The notes beneath the pieces were generated by a model. That model had not been told where the DNA came from. It did no database searches and worked only from the letters and a program-made list of their open reading frames with translations. A stretch of 64,000 bases of DNA. Source: Lingula anatina (taxonomy: Eukaryota > Brachiopoda > Lingulata > Lingulida > Lingulidae). The stretch spans positions 356,543 through 420,542 of the forward strand of contig NW_019775425.1 of assembly GCF_001039355.2 (NCBI RefSeq). The letters are read 5' to 3'. A program made the translations under genes and the position numbers. Below, one piece after another: positions 39,506 to 52,641 of the stretch; position 1 is the stretch's first letter, and each line of letters starts with the position of its first letter.

Positions 39506-42500
39506 ACCGTGCGTGCGCATGTGTGTCTGTGTTTATGAGTCACTTTTGGGATTTAATGATCTCTCTCTCTTTATTGCAGATGTGTGTGCGTGTGTGCATG
39601 CGTGCGTGCATGTGTGCGTGTGTGTGTGTGTCACAACCTCCCTTTCTTTTATTTTCCTTTCATTTATTTTCTTTGTACTTTAATACTTTAAAAAGTTGAC
39701 CTGCCATATGTATATGCTACCAGTTCGAATTGTTAAAGGCCAGCGTTGTAAATTAGGCAATGTTCACAATATCATTTCAGTCAAAAAGCACGCTGGAAAC
39801 ACAAGTCTTCTTAACGGAATAATCCATTTGATCATTTTACTTCCTTAAGTGCCATTTTCTCTTATATCAGTTCTCGTAAGGGCACAAATAACTGCTGTAC
39901 AATTTACGTGACTCTTTGCAGTCTACCAAAAACAAAGAAATTTATCCTGAAATAAAATCGAAGAACAAGCATCCCTTAATATACGGGACTCCGGGACATG
40001 CGTATTCTCAATATGAACAGCTGTTACATCAGTTCTTGGTAAAGACAATCAGAAAACATTTCAAGCCCCATGTTCACACTCATCGCTGTTGTAACATTAC
40101 TGGTTTTTTATTGTCAAAATATTAACACATCTTCTAGTATATATTAGCCATATGGTTATTATGATATATTTGTACAATCACCGAAATAAGTTTATATTTG
40201 ATTTGGTGCGGCGATTTGTGGAATGAAATTGTACTTGAAGCCCTTTAGGTAAAAATAAACATATTTTCAGGATGTTCTATGTTGACCTAGGCACAAGGAC
40301 CAATATCGATCAGATTTTGGGATGAATCCAAACCGATGCCCTCGTGATATATTTAAGTTATCATTTACTCGATTTGTATCAGATACCCGTCGTAATAAGG
40401 CCAGTGCATAATTACATACATATTGGCCTGATATGTAACATGTTGAATATGATATACAGTGTTAATATGCTCTGTAGGCTACAAAACATTTGTTTGAACG
40501 TTTTATAATACTTTAATATGAAAACTGCCACATGTGCTAAGATACATTACTTTAATATACTGACGCAGGTACCTCCCAAAAATATAAAATTGCTTTTTCA
40601 CCAAGTGACCGAATATGAAACTTGAGAATGAGGAATGCTTAAAATAAAATCGAAATGAAAGAAATATAATGGCAAGCAATACAGTGTACATGTAAACATT
40701 TCCGTCGAATGTGATTTTAAAGACATGATACCCGTATACAGTCTGTCCACTCTATAGCTCGCAGTGATGAACTATGGGCGTTACTTGTGGTGTCTCTACC
40801 GCCTCGTTACATCAGTATTTATAGTGATTTATTATAGTTTTATACACTATGTGCTCGTACATATCAGCATATGGATCAATACGTAAAACACATTGTTCAA
40901 AGTTAAAGCCCATCTTTTTTTCATATCTTGTTTTACGGTCAAGTCGATATGATTTTCGAGAAAACGAATAAATGAAAATAGAATGTACCATGACATTTTA
41001 ATCTCGTCTACAGTAAAATTCTCTTTCTTTAAGTAAAAAACAGCGAAATAAATGTATTTGCTCGACAAAGTATAAACCGCATCTGCAAATGTAACCAAAT
41101 AGTTTATTATAAAAGCAGTCTGTTATATGAGCATAAAGCTCTTTAAGTATGATCAGAAGATTAACAGGCTCGTGGCAAAAACGTAATTCCGAAGGAACCC
41201 ATGTGCAGCATGACTAGTTTCTGATATATATATATAGTATCACATCTAATTTCCGTCACCAGTTTCATCATGTGCGACTCCAATTTCTGTCTTCTATAGC
41301 GACCTGCTCTTGCAATAATCAAAATTACTTGTGAAGATGACACGTGGCCATGCATGCAGAAGTCTTTGGTTACCAGTGTGAAGTGTGGAGTGGCCGTTTC
41401 AGGAAGATAACAATATACGTGATGTCTAAGATAGATAGGAATCCTAGCTAACTTGATGGATACAAAACTCCATTTATAATTTATATATATATTTTTTTTT
41501 CTACCTCAAGGCCGATTTTGTGATCTTCCTGACGAAAAAATTTAGAAAAAGAAGAAAAGGGAGAAAAATTAGAAAAAAGAAATAAGAAACGACTTCCCTC
41601 TTTTATCTTGTACTATTATTTTAAACGAGTGTTACAACGATATTCAGACAAGGACTATTGGGTGTTTGAACAAAGGGAAAACCCATATTCGTCAGGTATG
41701 ATGGATGTCTGTTTGTCAGTTAGCAACTCATTAACTACTTGACTGTTTTTCTACGATGCAAATGCAAGTATATTACATCTCAAATGACCCATGTCAGCAG
41801 TCAGCACAGGATAAAATAGGATAAAAAAAACTTTTGATAAATTTTCCCAATTCTCTTGTTCCTTTAAAATAAACACAAGCAACATTACACGACAGACTAT
41901 CTAATTCTCGTTAACCTTGCTAAAATTAGAAAAAAATCGAGACCCTGTGTATTCAAGAGACTCATTAGTACGGTGAGGGATCACCCAAAGAACCTTAGGT
42001 ATCAATCTGATGTGGTGTCATAAAGAGAGATTTTTTACTGGAATTAAATGTCATATATAGATAGGGAGGAGAAGAAAAGAAAGAAATTTTGCATTACACA
42101 TTTTATTTTAATAACTAAACTGATTAGATTTTTTTTCAGTTTGAGTATCTACTTAAATATGTGTGCGTAAAATATAATGACTTTTTATTATAGTGAGTAA
42201 ATAGTCACGATTAAAACCTTAGAGGTTGCCTTTCAAATTTACATATGGATACAGAAAAATAAAGACAAAACAGGAAGAGCTTCATTTAGAACTTCATTCT
42301 AAGAGACCAGGAAACCAAATATTACAATCTGATTACATTGTAAGCTCCTGGCAGCTATATGAGTGTTCACGCCATGAGTCACTGAGATTTCGACTCTAAA
42401 ATTACGACTACTTATGATCAAGTTGTCAGCTTAGGTTACAGTTTCAGTCATTTCTTGTATGCGAAATGACAAGCTCTGACACGCAGGTGCTGGCTCAGCT

Positions 42501-45500
42501 GATGAAATAACTGCAATACAGACCGCCTTTGCATTTTATCAATCAGAGACACGTTTTTGTTTCTGGTTGAATGTGATTATATTCCCTTGGCGTCAGCACA
42601 AAGAACGTTAACATGGGTTACGAGTGAATATGAAACAATCTAACTGCTCTAAATGATTATATCACTTTGAGGAATTTCAGGAAACAGCAACTGCACAACA
42701 TTGGGCGAGAAATTAATCATTCTAAATGATTTAAAGAGCCACCAATTTGCAGTCTTGTTGCTTCTACTGTAAATAGTATGAATAGCAGAGGAAATTGGCT
42801 GTGCGGTTAAAATATAACCATAAAACCCCTAAGACACGGAGACAAAAAAAAAATTAACCAGCACTGAAAGTTAAGAGACCGACCCAATTTTCCATTTATA
42901 ACCTCTTGTGGCGTCATGTAGAACTCTCAGCTGGCAATATCCTCGGTATCTTGTGCATGTAGCACATGTCTAACAACAATAAACCAGATTATTTCGATAT
43001 ACCAATTTACAGCAAAAAATCTCAGGTCGACAGCTTGTGGGCAGCATTATTCCTGTTAGCATAATTACCTTAAATTCAAATATACAGCAATGGATAGTCA
43101 TATTAAACCCTGTGCTACAAGGGTCTTAGTTTGATCAAAGGTCTACACAGCAAATGCGCCCGTAAAATAAACTGACATGCCTGAGAAGGATGAGAAGATG
43201 AAGTCATTACTTATGAACTTAGTACTCACCTCTGCTTTGAGTCAGAGTTCTTGAGCTATCCCTGTCTATACCTCGCCCAAACTCCTAAACACTATGAATC
43301 GGGATAAATGGGAGCTTTCCCTGTCACATGCTTATGAGTTGCACTGCAGCTGCTGGCGCGAGGAGCTGTAATTCGACAAAGAGTACAAAGATCAGACGTT
43401 TATATGTGGCCAGTAACCCGCAAAACAAAAGAGGGTGACGTACAATAGGAGGCTGTCCACGGAAATTTCAGGGGCTACTCGGATCAATATTATCTGAAAA
43501 TGTAGAACGGCCTGCTGTTCTTTATTGTTTGCGGTTATCCGCTATGAGTTAATTAAAGCATAGTATATAAAAACATTAATAACCTTACGCTGAGTTGAAA
43601 TGGAGCTGCACATAAGAATTTGGAGACAGAAAATAACTTGTTAAACCATCCCATACCAAAATGTCTAAAATCTTTGCATTGTCTCTGATTGTCATTATTT
43701 CCAGTAAAGCTTATTTTTAACTCTGAATAGTGGGCTTCTTGAACGCACGGAAATCTTTAAATGCAATATAGATATAATACATACGAGTGCACCATATTTC
43801 CTTTAGACTATATTTACTTACTTAAATTAAGCATGCCCTAGCGTGACTCAGCTCGGTAAAATTGTCACTGAAAAAGTGATGACTATCTTTGTACAATGCT
43901 CATATTCCAGCCTCTAGGCCACTCTAACTACAGCACAGAGCGCACGGTGACAGTACTCTGTGACATTGCACACAGTAATGACTCATGGGTTAATCTATAC
44001 GTCTTGACATCCCAGTTGTCGACATTACCAGGCCACTGGACATATGTAGGACTTGGAAATGTTCCAAAATGCAAGTGTCAGAAACGCTGCTTGCATGACT
44101 ACCTCAGCATTACATCAGGCTTAACTTATATTGCAGATCGTACTTTGCTTATACCTAAATTTATAACCAATCCTTTTATTATCATATAAATGATACTGCA
44201 GGTATATGGCACTCAATTGTCGATTTAAAAGACGTATGACACATTGGTGACACAGGGTAGAGTGGCATGGCTCACCGAGTGCTCTATCTCTCTGTCTCTG
44301 ACACGTGCCGTATTTACTCTAAGAAAAATGGACGCCGTGTCTTCAACGTTAAAAAACAATGAACTTACTGTACCTATATTACAACATGAGAAAAAAATAT
44401 GGCGGGTAGAGAGCAACAACGACCTTGATTGAACTGGTCGATATTCAGTTGCCACGTCGCTCACTGTGCATATAGGTTTATGACAATAACCCTTTTTATA
44501 CGCTTACTTTCAATGAACCTATACATAAAAAGAGAACAAACACAGACCTATATGCCCGACTGAGGAGACAACAATAAACGCTTACCAAATATTATCCTTC
44601 TTCAGTGTGGAGACCAGAGTGTTTAGAATGTAAATGCCTAGGTATTTGCCTAGTCTGTTGATAATACGACGGACTGAATAAGACAAAGGATTTTCCTATT
44701 TTATTGGTGTTTTCTCTAACACATTCATTAGAATAATATCGAATGTGCACAGGCTGCTCTCATGCCGCAATCAGCCTGGATTGTCCGTGCAATCACAGAG
44801 GTTAAGAATAAGATGAGGGGAATTCCCTGCGGGAACTTTGGTAGATAAAAAACACTACAGCTGTCGCTTTTGAAATGAGACTAAATATACATTAGCAGAC
44901 TTTTATGGAACCCATGACCAATATTCAGAGTCGTTGGCCAAGGCAAATGCTTGGGGGGAGCTGTTGAAGGCCTAGGAACATGACGACACCTGCGAGCAGG
45001 TTATTTGTACCACTAACTGAAAGACAGGCAAGAGACATCTGATGAAATGAGAGAGAGGAAAAGGCTAACATTTTATCAAGGTCTATTTTTTTTTCAAAAA
45101 TCCATGGAGGCTGAAGCACCTGTTACCCTGCCCCCTCCCTCCTGCAGCCTCCGGCCCTGGTATCCCTCTCTCTCTCTCAATCTCTCTCTCAATCTCTCTC
45201 TCTCTCGCCCGCCAGTTTTTGAACTTCCTATAAATGAATCTAATCTATCTGACCGTGTCAAGTCTTCGAACGCATAGGGGGATCAAGTTCATATTTATAT
45301 TTTAACAACGTACTTCGTGCAATTAGTTTCACTTTTCAAAGTAAAATACGGTGTACAAAAAACAGGCGGTGAATCATTTAGTAAATAAATAGAAGGTTTT
45401 TATTTTCGTTCCAACGTCAACATTTGCACAAATCCAAAAAAGGAGTTAGACGTAATTAAAACAACTTTAAGGTTTTAACATTTGACATCATTTATTTCGA

Positions 45501-45707
45501 GTCATTTAAAACTTGAGGAGGGGAAATTTTTGTGTATACTTGTATTTGTATATACACCAGACCACTGTTTATTTTATGAAACAGTATTATTTGGCCATGT
45601 CTGAGTAATTTGTTTCACTTTCGATATTTCTTTACCTGGGGTTGGAAAATTACTTAAAGTCTATAAATAACCAAGAGATTATTATTTAAGATGCAGACGC
45701 GTTGGAT

Positions 45708-47698
45708 ATGAAATTTAAGATGGCATTTCGGAACAATCGCAAAAAGTTGGGCGATATGTCACGGTGGATACCCATAATTTTGTCGATGCCTTTAATGGCA
45801 GCTACCATAATTGATACCAAAGGTAGGTCATTTCTCTCACTTTCTCTAATTCGTTTTGCACTTTACTAACAATTTGCATTTCTTAGACAATTTTTAACTG
45901 ATTCATAATCATGCTCCTACTAGTACATTCCTGAAAAAGGGTAAATTTCTGTCTGTGGGTATTCCATATTCAACAAGTACTAGGCCTGTCTCATAGCGCC
46001 TATCATCAACCAAGAACAGGCAAGGCTTTTCATCAATCATTTGCAGGTTTCAAATATCTCTTTTATTTTCCCACAGAACCGGAACAAATAGTGTCGTTAT
46101 CATGGTCTCGACCCGGTGGTATCTCCGTCTCCTCTGCTTTAAACCGCCTGTACGTGGTGGACACCGGGAACTCCGCCGTTCTGTACTGGGACCTCGACTT
46201 GAAGAGAGCCACGACTGTGCTCGGGGGGTCTGGTAAGAAAGGGTTTTTGAACGGTCCATGCACAGAGGCGAAACTCCAAAGGCCGATTGACTTGACCGTT
46301 ACAAGGGATCCATCTGTTGTGTACATCACTGATGATAACATTATACGTAAAATTGACGGAGTATCTGAGAAAGACTGTGAGATATCGAGCTTTGCTGGTG
46401 AGAGAAGGACAAAGGGAGGGATTGAACCTATTGATGGCCCCCTGTCGGCAGCATCCTTCGGTGATATCGAGTACATGACCTACTCGTTTTCTGAACATGC
46501 ATTATACCTACTAGATAATAAAACTGTTCGAAGGCTGGACATAAATGCGAAACAAGTGGAAACACTGCTTGTTAATGACAATACTGGGCAGCCTGTCCTG
46601 GGTGTTATTGCGTTTGCGATAGCCGAGCTTAAACCGACAAAATATGCTGTGTATGAAACAACACAAGGTTTGTTGCGACCGGTTGAAGATGTGTACATTG
46701 TTCAGCCTGTCATTCCTTACATCAACTCTACTAATATGACCTCTCCAAATTATCCTGTGGCGCTTTCACAATACGGTGGTTATCTTTTTGCTTACGATTT
46801 GTCCGACAACACCATCAAAGTTACGAAGCTAATAAATTCTTCAGAGCAGATAGAAACGATCGCAAACCTGGAAGACTTCATTGTGCTCCGACTCGCATTC
46901 ATGTCTACTGAACATGGATGCAGCCTGTTTGCGTCTGACTTTAAACGACCGACCATCATTAAAATCGCAATCCCAGACACGATATGTCCCAAGTCCCCAT
47001 CCAGCGAGTCTATGGTTATGTCCAATGACGGGTACGTAACTTACGTCTTGCGGTTTATAGTTTCAGGCGTCTTTGCTGGAGTATTTCTCGTTATCTGCGT
47101 AGTTGTTATAGCTGTAAGAAAGGGCATGTCCAAAACACGGTCTGCAGAAGATCCGAATAATGCCGATGACAATATGCAAAAGGACGGTCTTATGCCCGCT
47201 GAAGAGGATAAGGGTACAGAAAGGGAGACAGACCAGGAAAAACACCCGAAACCCGCAAGAAACACCAGTAATATTGCTAAACGAGATATAAGTCTTCCTG
47301 TGGGTGAACCAAAACCCTTCTACGCCAGAAAGCGTTCTTCTGAGTTCCTAGTTGACCAAGATGAAACGGACTCGCAGGACTACTTTGATATGAGCGGAGA
47401 AGACTTCCGTCTCTCTGCAACAAGCATTGTCCGCGAGTGCTCTTTCTGGGTTGATCCTGAATTACTAATCTGTAAAGATGCTGTGCCTTCACAGCCCCCT
47501 CCACCTGCTACCGGCGTCAGAGCGAGCACCGACTTACGCACTTCACTTCGCCAGGGCATCCATACTCCCAAAGAGCGCGAGAAGAGCACGGGCCCTAAAT
47601 GCGGAGGCCCCGGAATCTACGTGAACGTTCCACAGTCGCCTCCTGTACGCCCTCCCCATCCAGCCCCAAGACCGTCCAAGCTGCTGAAAGGGAAATGA
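45708..47698 (+). CDS. Single-pass receptor-like protein with NHL-type propeller ectodomain and SH2/SH3-ligand tail (578 aa)
   Basis: Exons 45708-45822 and 46077-47698 (phase-1 intron, donor GTAGGT, acceptor TTTCCCACAG). A second ATG at 45720 is possible. Hydrophobic WIPIILSMPLMAA near residues 20-32 acts as signal peptide. Ectodomain about 40-360 has NHL-like repeats: GGISVSSALNRLYVVDTGNS (about 53-72), GGSGKKGFLNGP with PIDLTV and YITDDNIIRKID (about 88-132), and FAGERRTKGGIEPIDGPLSA with LYLLDNKTVRRLD (about 144-193). TM about 362-386, followed by basic AVRKGMSK. Tail about 190 residues: acidic SQDYFDMSGEDF, then GIYVNVPQSP (Tyr-x-Asn, Grb2-SH2 type, Tyr 553) and PPHPAPRPSK. NHL propellers bind ligands or proteins; a phosphotyrosine signalling role is inference. 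AATAAA at 48261. No named orthologue recognised. Shares architecture and tail motif with the gene at 49531. Confidence 0.85.
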
Positions 47699-48729
47699 TA
47701 AAACGTGACACCACAATGATACCCTATATCTGTATGATTCGGGTATAGAATATATTAACAATTATAACTATAATTTAAATTCTAAGCAGAAGAAGAAAAG
47801 TATTTATTTTAAGATGCTTGAGACAGTGATAATCGCACGGACTGCAATTTACATAATCCAGAGTTACATTTGTATACTCTTCAAAAAAAAAAAAAGGAAA
47901 AGCGAACCATCACGAACAATCCCTCTGATGGGCCCCTGAATTTATTTAAAGGGGCTCTTGGGGGGGGGGAGTGGTGCGCAGGGGCGGACAGGGATCGCGT
48001 CGTTTTGCTCATATTTAATTGCTGAAACATGTCATGGGAGTTTAAGGGGTGGGCTGCGTGCCCTCAGCTTAAACCCCTTGGATACGTCCCCTTTCTTGCA
48101 TTTAAATCAATGATATAGTTATATCAGTATTTAGGATAGATAAAAGTGTAAATGTTATATTTTAAATATCCTCAAAGGAACTTATTTATAAAATATGTGG
48201 TTTCCTTCTTTCATATATTAATGCTGCTGTCAATGTTACGTGTACAAAATGAGTGTTGATAATAAATTTTTTAGTAAATTGATTTAGTTTTTCTTGGATT
48301 TCAATTACAACTTGCTAAGGAAACAGCTGATATAAAGTGGTTTTCAGTTTGTTTATCTGTTTAAATGGGAGTTTCTTTTTACTCAAAATAAGAAATAATT
48401 GCACTTATCAAAGTCAGTATGCAATGAATCAACATTCATTCTTAGAGCATGAGAAGATAAATATTTTACAAGAAAACAATAAGAAGAAAAACATAAGAAA
48501 ACAAAAAATTTATCTGTGTCGTGTGTGAAGGTGCCCGTGTGTGAAAATCGTTTCTCTTTTTGATTGTTTACATATAAAAAAGCGGTCGCAGTTTTCGCAA
48601 AAGCTCTTTCATAAGTAGACCTACATGTATTATGTCTCACGTCAGTGGGTTCAAATGTCATTGTGTTAGCAAAGCAGGCTGCATTATGGAATATCTTTCA
48701 TTGTGTGTGGATCTACACTGTGTTTTCTT
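47699..48729. other. Intergenic, 3' flank of the NHL-type receptor gene
   Basis: Poly-A at 47883-47895; a CAGGGGCGGAC-type repeat fragment with poly-G near 47960-48100 (compare 20306 and 23467); AATAAA at 48261. No gene. Confidence 0.5.
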
Positions 48730-48880
48730 GGATATCCAAACAACCTGCTCAGTGTATAACTTTTGAAAAATCTCTCCCTTTCGTCTTACTTTCAAAACCA
48801 TTAAAAGAACATCTTTGATGCCAGGCACAGAAAAAGAAAATACAAGTCTGAATATCATGGAGTGCGCCATGAAACTGCAT
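48730..48880 (+). pseudogene. Decayed fragment of a duplicate of the gene at 49531
   Basis: Aligns with 50425-50570 of the downstream gene: ATCCAAACAACCTGCTCAGT against ATCCGAACAAAGCTGATCAGT, then a stretch encoding TSLMPGTEKENTSLNIME against KSLMPGTEKENTSLNVME. A 1-nt length difference near 48772 breaks the frame, and stops follow after 48880. Same strand as its parent, about 1.7 kb upstream. Marks an older duplication of this locus. Confidence 0.85.
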
Positions 48881-49530
48881 CAATTTACCTATACAGACGA
48901 ATAGGGGGCAAAGGGTTTCATTTTGAAAGAAAACGTTTTCGATAACAACTGATTAAGAAAGAGTTTACCTAGCACAACAAAGAAAATGTAAGTGTGGCAC
49001 AGTGTTGAGATAAAAAAACACACAACATTACCTATTCTGTTCATAGTCACAAAAATATTTCTAAGTATGAGTAACAAAATATACGTCTCTCCTAATTTGA
49101 CATCAGTGACATCATTTTAAAAATACTGATCTTTTTCGTCCATCACATAGAATGTTTTCGCGTCCAAAATAGAAAAAACATTTGGTGGGTAACCCCCCAG
49201 TGTCGAGTGACTCATAGTACTTTCACTTTACATATCACACACGTAGTAAGAAAATAGACAAACATTGTTGTTTACTTTTCTAGAATAGACATTTCTTATC
49301 TTATTGAAAATTTGAATCTTGTGCAACATTACTTTCAATTTCACTTTAAAAAGAAAATTGGGACCTAGCCAAGGGAAACCCCAGATTTTATTCATAGTGT
49401 ATTTACTAACAATCTGAAATGAAAGAACATCGTATGAATATAATTCAGACTTGTGGATTAGTCAGCGACCGCTAAAAGACAGTCGGTCCATTTTTTCTGG
49501 AGAGATGTAGGCGTAGAGACAGGCAGGAGC

Positions 49531-51227
49531 ATGAGGCTTTTTACTTCAGCGATATCCCTCTTCGCGAATACAGTGTGGTTGGTTTTTTATTGTTTATCGA
49601 CAGGATGTGCGGGCAGTGAAGGTGAGCTGTATTCATTTCCGTCTTACGTTTAGAGTGTGGACCTGCTTCAGTCCTTTCCGAAAGGCATGAAGAGGAAAAG
49701 TATTTAAAAAAAGACGGCGCTCCATACTTATACTGCTAAAATTCGATTGCTTGTTACCAGCTTTATTTCACGTCAATAATTTTGATTTTAGAGGAACCGT
49801 CTTCTGCAGCTCAGACTAAAACTGACACCGGTGCCAACAAATACAGTAACAGTGAACCCGCTCGACAATCAGGCCCCTCCATGGCGCCAACACTGACTCC
49901 TCCAGCATCCAACGCGAACAGCGCATTTGCCACGCTGACACCAAACCCATGTAGCTGGGCAGTAGATTATCGCATACTTATCCCGGTTGCCACCGGCTCG
50001 GTGATCTTGTCTATACTGGGCAGCGTATTCATCATCAGGTGTGCCGATTGCCGTAAACGTCACCGGGAACAACGTGAAAGGCAAAAATCGTTGAACAGGA
50101 TGCAGCGGGAGACTGAGTTAGAGACTTGGCGGGTGACCGAGCAGGGGAGAGAGCAGGAGAGGTATAATTTAAGTGGACCGAAACGTCGAAGTAAAAAGCG
50201 TCGTGCTCACCATAGCGTGCGTACTCCTCAAAGAGACCAAGGGGACATTTTTAAAGAGCAGGAAGAAGAAGAGACAGCTTTTACTGAAACGAGCCTTTTG
50301 GATGATTTCGAATCAAATTCCTATGATGACACAGCGGCTTGCCCGTACTCTTACGTTACAAACCAAGACCGATTTTGCGAAGAATTTACCGTGCATAACG
50401 AGAAGACGGGAGAAGATTATGGAAATCCGAACAAAGCTGATCAGTGTATCACTTTGGACGAAATCTCTCATGTTTATTTAACTTTCAGAACCGTGAAACG
50501 AAAATCTTTGATGCCAGGTACAGAAAAAGAAAATACAAGCCTGAATGTCATGGAACGTCCACGTGAAACTAGTCGTGTATCATTTAACCTGATGCCGATG
50601 GCCAACGCAAGGGAAGGGACGTGTCCGCTGCAAAGTACCAACGGGCTGACGGCGCTTCTGAAGCCAGATTGTCACTGTAGTAGGAAGTTAACAGCAAGCA
50701 TGGTGAGCTCACAGTCGTCGAAGCGCACTGGTGAAATAGAGGAGTTTATTCTCGTGCAGCAGGAATCCAGTGGACAACACCCAAAAAAGACACAGGAGAA
50801 ACCCGCCATTGCTCCCAAGCCGCGACAAAACGGAACCACTGTGGTACCCGCAATCCGAGGCCAATTTGACGACGGTGAACGTGACGACGAAATTTACCAG
50901 AATATCTATTCACCAACCGTTCGGGCAGCCACATTACCTCCACGCCCGGCTCCAAGGCGTTCATTAGGGAAGAAGCGACTTACCGCACCTAGGAATAAGA
51001 GGCGAAAAAGCCGGGACCTCCTTTCCAACGCGGTCCACCCGGATCCACCCAGCATGAACAAGGAAGGGTACCAGCTTCTCCGAGACCCTCCGCCCAAACG
51101 GCCACAATATCGCTCCTACGCCGCACTCACTCTTAATGAGGAAACAGTACCCAAAACCGTTGAAGAGACGGAGGTGTATCAAAAGAGGAACATTTACGTC
51201 AAAAATACGAGAGGTGAACGTAAATGA
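49531..51227 (+). CDS. Single-pass membrane protein with short Ser/Thr/Pro ectodomain and docking tail (508 aa)
   Basis: Exons 49531-49621 and 49792-51227 joined in phase 1 (donor GTGAGC, acceptor GATTTTAG). Exon 1 encodes a signal peptide (MRLFTSAISLF...STGCAG). The mature ectodomain is only about 60 residues, rich in Thr, Pro, Ser and Ala, probably O-glycosylated, with no fold recognised. TM about 91-113 (ILIPVATGSVILSILGSVFI), then a strongly basic, coiled-coil-prone stretch (RKRHREQRERQ...), acidic EEEET, and a 395-residue tail. Tail motifs: KPAIAPKPRQ, DEIYQNIYSPT (Tyr 399, Tyr-x-Asn), LPPRPAPRRS, DPPPKRPQYRS and NIYVKN. This looks like a transmembrane adaptor that recruits SH2/SH3 proteins; that is inference. 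AATAAA at about 51460 and 51620. No known family recognised. The tail motif and exon plan match the gene at 45708. Confidence 0.82.
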
Positions 51228-52641
51228 CAATTTTTTCTAGTTATAAAATGCTTAAGATAATTTTTGTGTAAGTCTTGGCTTTGAAATAAGATTTTCCCCA
51301 TCAAATATATTTTAGAGCAAATGACCGGCTCCATGGGTAGGGGGATGGGAATTCCTTTGCTTTTCTGTCTCAGATTTAAAAGTACTAATGGGCGGATTAC
51401 CTCATTGATATGACAAATGGAAAATACTGCACATAATAATAACTATAAACATTTTATTTAATAAATTGATCTGACTTAAAACAGACGATATATTTTCAGT
51501 GTACATAAATTGTGTGTTTTAAGGGCTTAAAAGTTTATTTTATGCTTGTTTATTTTTGAGATCTATGATATATAGTATATTGGAATAGTGTATATCATTA
51601 CTCAGTGTGTATTTATTGCAATAAATATTTGGAAAGCGCAATAATTTGATTTCACATTACATTTTATTAAGACCATTTTAATAGCCCACATTAGATAAGC
51701 ACCTCCCAGTTATCTAGTGCACTTTCATCAGAAATCGAGTCATGCAGGATGAGGAATAGACTGTAATCGGATGCGTCAATAACTGATACTCAAATACCAC
51801 ATTTTAAAATTTTGAAAATGTTTCCAGGCCTTTCCAGTCTTATTCTATACATCATACAGAACGACCCTAAAATCCCTCTAATAACAGCATTTGATGTCGA
51901 TCTGGAATGAAGAGGAAGCCACGGTCGAGTGACTTGACAATGGTTTTATCTAAACTAGAAATGGAATAAAAGATAAAAGATAAAACACAAGTGCAAGGAT
52001 ACTCTTTACTAGAGGCCAATGTCACTGTTGCAAAATCACTAAGCGTTTGAGGGGCCTCTGGCACATTGCAGGGACGGGTCTATCAATGCCTTTTCGTTAG
52101 GTCAAAAAAAATTTTTCGAGGAAACCCCGGATAAGATACCCCTTGGACATAAAAAGGAATGTCCAAGGATACCCTAAAACATACTAATAAATAAAATAGC
52201 GTCGTGGTTGGACCAGCTAGAAAGTTATGAAGTTTCTATCTATTTGTCTAGTCATTCTCTCGACAATCTCTTTTCATTTATAATTTACTCGGAAGACTCG
52301 TAGACAGTGCTGAGTAGGTGTTTACACATTCCATTCACCTGACATGCTTTTGCTGGTTCACGTAAAGGTCTTAATCAATCAATGATTTATTAACATATTG
52401 AAATGTAAATTATATATTTCTAACAATCTTTTTAAAAACCACAACATTCAGACTTAACATCACAAGATACAAAAGAAGGCAGAAGTGTTATGATAAGACT
52501 TGGTAAAAACACACTCCAATATCTTCTGACTGATAAATCAATTTAGACCTGTTGGAAACCGCGCTCGGCCTGCTTAACGGCTGTGTTAAGGTGTTCTTTA
52601 AACTTTTACCTGTGTGTGTAGGCCTCCTACCTGTTCCGAAG
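51228..52641. other. Intergenic between the adaptor-like gene and the FAS1 gene
   Basis: Candidate poly(A) signals at 51460 and 51620 for the upstream gene. The remainder is AT-rich with no supported gene or clear TATA box for the FAS1 gene. Confidence 0.5.

Larger units (their letters stand above)
33712..45707. other. Gene-poor interval of 12 kb
   Basis: No coding exon could be supported on either strand; open stretches of up to 115 codons lack family motifs, splice context or biased composition. Contains poly-A near 34341-34389, a CA tract at 36480-36514, a C-run at 37199-37207, a TC tract with GT-rich flanks at 39460-39635 and CT-rich DNA at 45165-45206. It lies between two divergently transcribed genes (minus to the left, plus to the right), so it should hold both promoters and any 5' UTR exons of the Dispatched-like gene. 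Confidence 0.5.

Noticed and set aside
46047-46076. Alternative in-frame acceptor TTTGCAG for exon 2 of the NHL-type gene
   Set aside because: It would add ten residues in frame, but the downstream acceptor at 46076 has a far better pyrimidine tract.
47041-47265. Minus-strand frames opposite the NHL-type gene
   Set aside because: Shadows of the real plus-strand exon, which has signal peptide, propeller repeats and a TM segment.
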